Part shown: positions 48,924 through 64,000 of the stretch, one piece after another | How positions within the stretch are numbered: position 1 is the first letter of the stretch | How the letters are laid out: each line of letters begins with the position of its first letter | NCBI GenBank assembly: GCA_943735955.1 | Contig: OX030958.1 | Location: 8,367,126 to 8,431,125 of the forward strand | Direction of reading: 5' to 3' | DNA from: Piscicola geometra | Taxonomy: Eukaryota; Annelida; Clitellata; Hirudinida; Piscicolidae | Length of the DNA: 64,000 bases | Position numbers and translations under genes: made by a program | Notes under the pieces: generated by a model | Seen by the model: the letters and a program-made list of their open reading frames with translations, nothing else | Databases searched by the model: none | What the model was told of the DNA's origin: nothing

Positions 48924-50558
48924 TCATTTATTTTCATCGATACTTTCTGAATTTCTAACGGACAATTCCTTCAATGATCTCTCCAGCATCCTCATTGTCT
49001 TACTGCCTGGCTCATTCATAATTGGCCGCTTGTTATCTGGGTCGTTTGCTCTAGAGAGATTATTTCTTGTATAATCATCATCGACAGTTTTATTTATAAC
49101 CTCACCAGTATTATTTTCATAATTCTTGTCATTCTCATCACCATTAGTTTTGGCATGATGGCTGTTTCTCTTTTTAGCGACTTCGTTGATATTGATGTTG
49201 CGATTGTTAACTATTTCCAAGAGATTATTATCGTTGTCAGTTTTTGGGGAAAGAGTGGTTTTTAAATTGTGTTCGATTCTTTGATTAATAATGGCAGTAT
49301 TATCATTAATAGTACAATTTATACTATTATCTTTATTACTATTACTACTACTATAAATATTTCTTTTATTATCATATCTTTCATTCTTCATCACGCCACT
49401 TATATCTTGTTTTTTTGCACTTTGACCATTTTTCTTGTCTTTATTGTTTATTGATAAAAAACCAGAAGTGTGTCTAGTGACTATTTCTTCAGAAACTTGA
49501 GGGTAATTAACAACGGCATTCGCGTTGGACTTTTCATTAAAGTCATTAAGAAAATTGTCAGAATAATTTTCTCTCATGTTAAGTTCTTTTTCCTTGAAAA
49601 GTTTGCAACAACTATTTTCCATTAAGGCTCTACTCTGGCTGAAGTCCTTGAAGCATTCTTCGCTAGGTCCGACCAAGCGACTCTTGGTCCGAGGCCTCAC
49701 TTGCGAAGCCGCATCTGCCATGAAAGCTCCCTCACCCGTCTGACAAAAAGAGTTTTTGGAAGGTTTCTTGTAGTCTTGAGTTGCTTTATCTTTTATTTCT
49801 GGTGTGCTCTGAGTGTGAACAGTCTTCGTTGCAACGCCTGCTTGAGTTTCTTCATCACACAGTCGCACTATTTTGCACTTACAAACGATAAACTTGCATC
49901 TACGACAAGGAATCGAAGGGTAGAGTGTCCCGAGGTAACGCTGTAATCGGTGTATTTCACCGTGGCTTTGAGGGCGAGAGCAGTTTATGGGAGGGTATTT
50001 AGAAGAGGATTTGTGTTGACGAGGAAGAAGAGAAGAAAATGCGCGTGGTGATGTTTTAATCTCTTTATGTTGTTTCAAAGGTGGACAGAGACTTTGAGGT
50101 AGTTTGTCTGAAAGAGAGCTCAGAAGCTTGAGAGAAATTATGGAGTGAGACTTGGAGCTACCGCATCTGTGGAAATGGGCTGGATACTTACTAGAAATTG
50201 TGTTTTTGAAGTTTTCTTCAATGTTTTTTGATCCCTTTGATGCAGTCAAGTTTAACTTATCGTTTCCTAAACTATTGGATATTTTGTTTTTAGGCATAGG
50301 ATAGCTTGTAGTTAAATTCGTTCCTGGCGTATAAGAACTGATATTTTTTTGTGATAAATCTTTTTGACTCTTGTATATATTTTTTTCCTTATTAATTTTG
50401 ATATTTATACTTTCATTACATGCTTTCTCATTAAAAGTATCGTGGGTTCTATCAAAAAAGTCAAGATTATTTGGGTCGAGTTTGCTTGAACGTTCAGTAA
50501 GGGGACTTTGATTAGTTATACTCATTGAAACAGAATTATAGTCAGAGTCTGAATCCAT
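48924..50558 (-). CDS. unrecognised Asn/Ser/Lys-rich protein with a Cys cluster
   Basis: I do not recognise this protein. It is 544 residues from the ATG at 50556-50558. The frame is open for 26 more codons upstream, but a possible splice acceptor just before this ATG and poor sequence beyond make the later start likelier. Most of it is low complexity and hydrophilic, suggesting disorder. The most distinctive part is at residues ~195-240: SRPQSHGEIHRLQRYLGTLY leading into IPCRRCKFIVCKCKIVRLC, a CxxC...CxC cluster that could bind a metal, then TQAGV. A second patterned patch reads TQDYKKPSKNSFCQTGEGAF. The end (MLERSLKELSVRNSE) may form a helix. No signal peptide or membrane segment. It is the head-to-head partner of FITM2. 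Confidence 0.68.
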   Translation of the reverse strand: MDSDSDYNSVSMSITNQSPLTERSSKLDPNNLDFFDRTHDTFNEKACNESINIKINKEKNIYKSQKDLSQKNISSYTPGTNLTTSYPMPKNKISNSLGNDKLNLTASKGSKNIEENFKNTISSKYPAHFHRCGSSKSHSIISLKLLSSLSDKLPQSLCPPLKQHKEIKTSPRAFSSLLPRQHKSSSKYPPINCSRPQSHGEIHRLQRYLGTLYPSIPCRRCKFIVCKCKIVRLCDEETQAGVATKTVHTQSTPEIKDKATQDYKKPSKNSFCQTGEGAFMADAASQVRPRTKSRLVGPSEECFKDFSQSRALMENSCCKLFKEKELNMRENYSDNFLNDFNEKSNANAVVNYPQVSEEIVTRHTSGFLSINNKDKKNGQSAKKQDISGVMKNERYDNKRNIYSSSNSNKDNSINCTINDNTAIINQRIEHNLKTTLSPKTDNDNNLLEIVNNRNININEVAKKRNSHHAKTNGDENDKNYENNTGEVINKTVDDDYTRNNLSRANDPDNKRPIMNEPGSKTMRMLERSLKELSVRNSESIDENK

Positions 50559-50825
50559 ATCAATCTTCAATTGATAAAAAATAAATATTTTATATCTCAC
50601 AAAGGATTTATAAACATTTGTTATAAAACTAGGCAATACTGATTAAATATTTATGGTTTCACGTTCCAAAAAATGCATAATTTAATTTATATATATTTTA
50701 TATAATAAAAACTTTTATATAAATAGTATTTTATTTTCCATTTAATATTTAACTGATAATTACAAAATTCTTGTTCGAATTTATACTGTTGTGTCTTTGT
50801 TTATTTCGAAATAACGTGAACCATA
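50559..50825. promoter_or_regulatory. 267-bp region between divergent starts
   Basis: Separates the start codon of the unrecognised minus-strand gene from that of FITM2. Too short for two separate promoters, so likely a shared bidirectional one. Very AT-rich, several TATATA/ATTTTATAT runs at 50690-50735. Called by position only. Confidence 0.5.
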
Positions 50826-51755
50826 ATGTTGAAAAGACCTTCTTTGGACTCGGTTCGACCAAAGTCTGAGAACACTGGACGAACTTTTTCGCTTCTATCA
50901 GATAGAGGCTATTTAGCAGCTCTTGCAAAGTTTTTATATTCCATCTTGTCATTGTTCAATCGCTGTTTGCTTCTCACTACAGTCTTCTATCTCCTTGTTA
51001 TCGCCGGAATATCCTTAGCGGTAGACACATACGGACAAATTCCAAAGTCCTACTTTTCGAACAAGCATAACGTATTGAACCAGTACTTCGTTAAGCTTGG
51101 GTGGGGATGGACGCTATTGTTAATCAGTGCATTTGTTGGTCTGACGAGGTGAGATTTTCTAAATTTAGAGTTAAATATAGGAAAGAGTTAATTTTAAAAA
51201 TTTAAAATTTTGATTTCCAGTTTTATCAAGTCAGGCGGGAGTCTCAAAAGTGTTTTCAAGAACCAGTTGAGGATGGTGGGGGGCACAGCTTGTTGGTATG
51301 TCAATGTCAATCTCATTGAGTTTATTCATGCGACCTCAGGCTTCTGTGGCACGTCTTTTGCATGGGACTTGTCGAAATGCAAGCCTCAAGATGTGAGGAG
51401 GGTGGACATCTCAGGACATACTTTTCTGCTTCTGTTCTGCATCTTGGTGATGCTGGAGGAATTGAAGGTGTTCGAGGGTTGGTCATCTGTTTTCAAGAAA
51501 GGAACAGCGCGCAACATCAAATCTATCGAAAAGGTGCGCAGGCTGCACTCACAGTTCTCTACGGTGGTGAATATCTTGGTAGTGGTGGTGGTGGCTCTGT
51601 TTGTGATCTGGAATGTGATGCTTTTTTCTACTGCTCTCTACTTCCATGATATGCTCCAGAAAGTGCTCGGTGGTCTGCTGGCCATTACTGGCTGGACCAT
51701 TCTCTACAATGTCATCTACAAAATCCTTTCCATCCCACCCGTTTTTCAAAATTAA
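50826..51755 (+). CDS. FITM2: fat storage-inducing transmembrane protein (FIT family)
   Basis: An ER membrane protein needed for lipid droplet budding; FIT2 is reported to be an acyl-CoA diphosphatase of the LPT phosphatase type. Exons 50826-51148 and 51221-51755; 285 residues (human FITM2 262). About six hydrophobic segments alternate with loops. The two family histidines are visible: His174 in RRVDISGHTFLLLF and His250 in ALYFHDMLQKVLGG, at positions comparable to the catalytic pair His155/His214 of the human protein (spacing 76 here, 59 there, because the loop is longer). Both splice sites are clean (GAG/GTGAG and TTTCCAG/TTTT). A poly(A) signal AATAAA at 51827 lies within a retroposon tail. 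Confidence 0.92.
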
Positions 51756-51783
51756 TTTACAAGTTTCAATCAATCTATCACAG

Positions 51784-51832
51784 GCATTTATATAGCGCTT
51801 TTCATCTAATTCAAAAGCGCTTTACAAATAAA
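51784..51832 (-). repeat. LINE/SINE 3' tail, reverse orientation
   Basis: The complement reads GTAAAGCGCTTTTGAATTAG then AAAAGCGCTATATAAATG, the same paired GCGCTTT/GCGCTATA tail seen at 16.1-16.3 kb. It starts only ~30 bp after the FITM2 stop codon, so it lies in the FITM2 3' UTR. Confidence 0.6.
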
Positions 51833-51959
51833 TTTGTTAAATAAAACGGTTTTTAGACCACTACCGCTAACCAAAGTTTATAATTAAAACTCAACGAATT
51901 AAGTTAATTATTTCATTATGTCCATAATTAGGGCTTAATTATTATTAATTTTTTTAAAG

Positions 51960-52195
51960 ATGTTTATTACATTTTACATTTTAGCTACCACAATATCCAA
52001 AGATGAGTTATCACTTCATCATCACATTATGCAGGCGCATATATTTGGAACTCTACCTCCTTATTTAATTACTTCTAAATCATTATTTTCTTTTCGTATG
52101 GATCTGAAGACATATCTGTTTAACAAATTTATTTACGAGCGCTCTTGAATCTGAGGAAAGAGCGCTATAGAAATTGATTTGATTAATTGATTGAT
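51960..52195 (+). mobile_element. LINE 3' end fragment
   Basis: The frame LPPYLITSKSLFSFRMDLKT then YLFNKFIYERS and stop resembles the last residues of CR1/L2-type ORF2 (SLxxFrxdLKTYLF). It is followed by AGAGCGCTATAGAAATTGAT and TTGATTGA repeats. Only the 3' end is present. Confidence 0.7.
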
Positions 52196-53278
52196 CCCTG
52201 AAATCTCAAAATTTTATCAAACCCTTAGTTCATTTAAGTATTTTTTACAATTTTAAAAGGAAAACAAATAATGTTATTTTTTTAATTTTGAACTTTTGTT
52301 TTCAATTTCGAACATGTTGCTAGTATATTTAATTAACATTATATTTTTTCATCTTAATTATTTTAATGTTAAAAGATATTTTTCAAATCATTTTGTTTTA
52401 AATAACTTTTAATTTCTAGATTGTCACCATTTAACAGATCATTATATTTTAAAATGTTATTTTTGATACAATTTTGGGGATTCTAGTTAGTGAATAGTTA
52501 TTGTATTTATCATTTTTATTTATATCATTAGAAATTCGTTTGAATCAGGAATTTATCACATTTTTTCCAGAATAAATGGTAAAAGACCTAAATTGTTTTA
52601 CTTAAAATAAATCTTCAACAGGCAAATAATGCAAGAACAAGCTTTTTCTTAATGCATTTCAATGAAAACAGTTAAAAAGCGAAAAATGAGATTAAAAATC
52701 GAAATTAATTTAAAAATCATATGATTTTTAAAAAGGTGAAATTTTTAACTGTTGATCTTGAGTTATACATAAAGAAGCTTGTTTGTCTGAAATTAATGCA
52801 AATGTTTTCAATCAGTTCATCTATGCACGTCTAATAAATATTTAAGGAAAAGAGAAATGAGTATGCGAAATCATTTAAAAGCAGCCTGCAGTGAATGAAG
52901 CAGGAAGTAGCAGCTTAATACAAGAGATTTCAATGTAGTTTTAATATAAATAACTATATGGCACATTTGGGAAATTAACTGCTATGTAATCTTTAGCAAG
53001 CATTTATAATTCAACAATTCTTACGTATTCAAAAATATATTAAGCTAGCCAAGGCTAGTATAAATTTTTTTTTCAATCTCTAAATGAATAAAACCTCACA
53101 ATAATATAAAGCTAGAAGGCTCCCATTTATAACTCTGAACCTATGATCAAAATATCTTAACTTCATTCTACTTCAACTTTTGAAAGTTAAAAAATTGTCG
53201 AACAATAATAACTAATATTTGTTATTAAAATATTTCTAAAACACAACAACTTTATGTCTTAGTTTCAAGTCTTCCTCA
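52196..53278. other. intergenic between FITM2 and the FERM gene
   Basis: AT-rich, no exon seen. The 3' UTR of the FERM gene lies at the right end. Confidence 0.55.
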
Positions 53279-61935
<8,657 letters not shown>

Positions 61936-63125
61936 TGTGTTGGCGCGAGGGTCAAAGTTGTATTTGTTTTAGTGTTTTTTTTAGCTGTAATATCTTGTTT
62001 TTTTATTTTTTATCTTCTTTTTTTCAGTTATTGTTTTTTTTCAAGGTTCATGCTATTTTTCTTTCCACTTTGAAATCTGATTCTTAGCTAAGAGTTAATC
62101 ATTTGGTGTTCCACTTGGTTTTGGCCGCAGTGGTAGTGAATCTTTCAAGTGCTCAACGGTGACTTTTCATCAACGTTTTAGCATAAAAAACTGTTTAAAG
62201 AATATAAGTTTCGTTTTAAAATTCATGAAACCATCTATATGGTTTAACTAGACTCAGTAATCTCGCCAAGTTTAATAGATTATTAAAAGCGTAAGAGGCT
62301 TATTATAGAGCAGTATGTTGTTATTGTAACATATGACGCTGTGATGCACACTGCCACATCTTATAAGACAAGCCCGCCATGACTCACCTCAACATCTCTC
62401 GCATGGTCCTCGTTCAGATGGTGAAGTAGACACACCCGGTGCATTAACTTCAACTCTGGCAAAGTGATTAGCACTTGCCATTCAAACGGGAAGAAATGCA
62501 GTTTTAATGGTTAACAGTTAGTCTACTTGGCGTGTGCTTCGAAAGATAGTGTTGTCATGCAATCAATGCAGCGCCCGCTCTACGCTAACATCACACAGAC
62601 CTCCAATGCACGCATCCAGTTCATCTATCTCATTGCATGCATAATTACCCATCGATTCTCACTCTCTCACATGTAACAATGATTCGTCGTAACACGCACT
62701 CCCACGAGGCCTTCGAAAGAAGAGCTTCTAAACTAGTTTTAAGAAAAAATGCTTATAATCTATCAATATATTTACGGAGCTGTCGTTAAGAAAGGGATAA
62801 ACAACCCCTAGACCAGCAAAGTGGCCATTATTGTGATGGCCTTGATTCTGATGAAGACAGAACTTGAGTGGGCCAATTGAATAAGAAACAAGAATTTTCT
62901 ATACGTAGAGAGCATGTATAAGAATAGCAATCAATGACGTGGCATGATCGCACATCAGCTTAATTGAGGAACACGTGAAAGATTATCAACTAGAACGATT
63001 TCATTTTGATTTTAAAGATGAAAAAGTTATAAAATCTTCATAAGGCTTCTTCACTACATTTGTATCACCCACTAAACCATCTCAAGCCAACCAGAACCAC
63101 ATCAGCCCTCATCACAAGCAACACA
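61936..63125. other. intergenic upstream of the FERM gene
   Basis: No exon seen. It should hold the promoter of the FERM gene, or an intron if that gene has a non-coding or further 5' exon. A T-rich run lies at 61975-62045. Confidence 0.5.
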
Positions 63126-63327
63126 TCAAGTGGTGATGGACGAGAAGAAGCGGTTGTAGTCGATGCGGAGGAGCAGCAGCGACAGGTGGTTGCTGCAGCG
63201 GGCGTTTGATGAAAGCATCTCGAAGAGCAGCGAGGATTGCTTGCGGAAGGCCTGTCATAGTGGTGGTGTTCAATTGCTTCTACGAGAAAAAGAATAGTTA
63301 TATAATTCCTCAGAATCAATACACATG

Positions 63328-63358
<31 letters not shown>

Positions 63359-63827
63359 GCAAGTACACCCATAGGAAAACACACACACACAAGCACACAT
63401 ACAAGTACACAAACAAAAAGACATACACAAGCACATGCTCAATAGTGCCTATATTACAATACGAGATATCGAGCATGCACTAGTTCTTCAAACAGGACGA
63501 TGCGTCCTTCAGAAAACATAAATATTTATGCGATCACGCTTTGCATACAAATGAGTTAACATTCATATTCACGTGGTAAATATTTACATATATGCATAAA
63601 CATGAAGGATGAACAGAAGCGAGGCGTTTAAAGAGAACAGCACCATAACTACCCCCAATCACCTCCTTAACGTCCTTGAGTTTGCGATGCAAACCGTCAT
63701 CAGCATCACCCCCTCCCTTCTCCTCGTCATCGTCATCATCGCCACCATCATCATCATCACCAGAGTAGACTACGAGGCTGTAGTAGGCTTGGCAAAGGTC
63801 GAATATGGCCAAGATGCAGTTGAGGAT
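63126..63827 (-). CDS. C-terminal exons of a probable gamma-tubulin complex component (partial)
   Basis: Two exons on the minus strand, 63774-63827 and 63126-63251, join in phase and end at a stop. The 59 residues begin ILNCILAIFDLCQAYYS and continue AFRKQSSLLFEMLSS, then HLSLLLRIDYNRFFSS. The pattern FRKQSxLLFxxLSS...HLxxLLLRIDYNRFF is what I recall from the end of gamma-tubulin complex proteins of the GCP4/5/6 type, which nucleate microtubules at centrosomes. Upstream exons would lie beyond the right edge, so the family call rests on a short stretch. Both acceptors (CCACAG, ATGACAG) and the donor (CTC/GTAGTC) are acceptable. A CAC/CA repeat at 63323-63430 and a CAT repeat at 63727-63762 lie in the intron. 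Confidence 0.52.
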
Positions 63828-64000
63828 CTGTGGAGGAGAAGTGAGAGAATGAGGTGTGGAAGAAAGTTGTGGTGGTGGTGGTGGTGAGAGATGGTGGAGA
63901 GGGCAGAGATGGTAGTGGAGAAGTGAGAAACGAGTTAGAAGTGAGATATGAGAGAGAGTGTAATGTGAAATGGTGGAGTGGTGAATAAGTGCAGGAGTGG
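63828..64000. other. intronic edge sequence
   Basis: G/A-rich sequence directly upstream of the partial gamma-tubulin-complex-like exon. No exon recognised. Confidence 0.4.

Overview
This is animal nuclear DNA. It is AT-rich, its genes are split by many short GT-AG introns, it has long intergenic stretches, many simple repeats, and several cut-and-paste and LINE element remnants. The gene set (NKAP, ABITRAM, CWH43/PGAP2IP, FITM2, GPCPD1, an FRMD3/5-type FERM protein, a MECOM/PRDM16-type zinc-finger protein, a GAB-type docking protein) is metazoan. A class I (Fe-S) fumarase, the codon and repeat texture and abundant CAT/GAT repeats suggest a lophotrochozoan, possibly an annelid such as a leech; that placement is inference, not proof. 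Exon joins for the main genes were worked out by hand, and every multi-exon model called complete below has a total coding length divisible by three with matching intron phases.

Layout. 1-18 kb: an (ACT)n microsatellite; a complete but broken piggyBac element (2303-4098, TTAA duplication); the first exon of a secreted or surface leucine-rich-repeat protein (minus, 6291-7041); a long gene-poor stretch; then a five-exon minus-strand gene (12137-18049) for an unusual 787-residue protein with two alpha-crystallin (small heat shock) domains. Its second intron carries a nest of transposons (outer MITE, hAT, LINE pieces, foldback MITE). 18.4-25.7 kb: CWH43/PGAP2IP (plus, 14 exons), head-to-head with the two-domain crystallin gene and convergent with NKAP (minus, 8 exons). 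25.7-36.7 kb: mostly empty except for an intronless zinc-finger gene of the MECOM/PRDM16/hamlet type (31232-33457).

36.7-44.3 kb: class I fumarase (plus, 14 exons), convergent with ABITRAM (minus, 5 exons), the two sharing one back-to-back poly(A) signal; then intronless GPCPD1 (minus). 46.3-51.8 kb: the 3' part of a GAB/DOS-like adaptor (plus), an unrecognised Asn/Ser/Lys-rich protein (minus), and FITM2 (plus), the last two head-to-head across 267 bp. 53.3-61.9 kb: a 15-exon FERM-domain gene of the FRMD3/FRMD5 family (minus) whose last exon alone encodes about 1,105 residues. The right edge holds the last two exons of what looks like a gamma-tubulin complex component (minus).

Functionally the genes form no operon or pathway cluster. 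Two (CWH43, GPI-anchor lipid remodelling; FITM2, ER lipid droplet biogenesis) are ER lipid proteins and GPCPD1 is a cytosolic phospholipid catabolic enzyme; their proximity is probably chance. The recurrent oddity is repeat growth inside genes: 21-bp units expanded inside coding exons of two different genes, and microsatellites in many introns.
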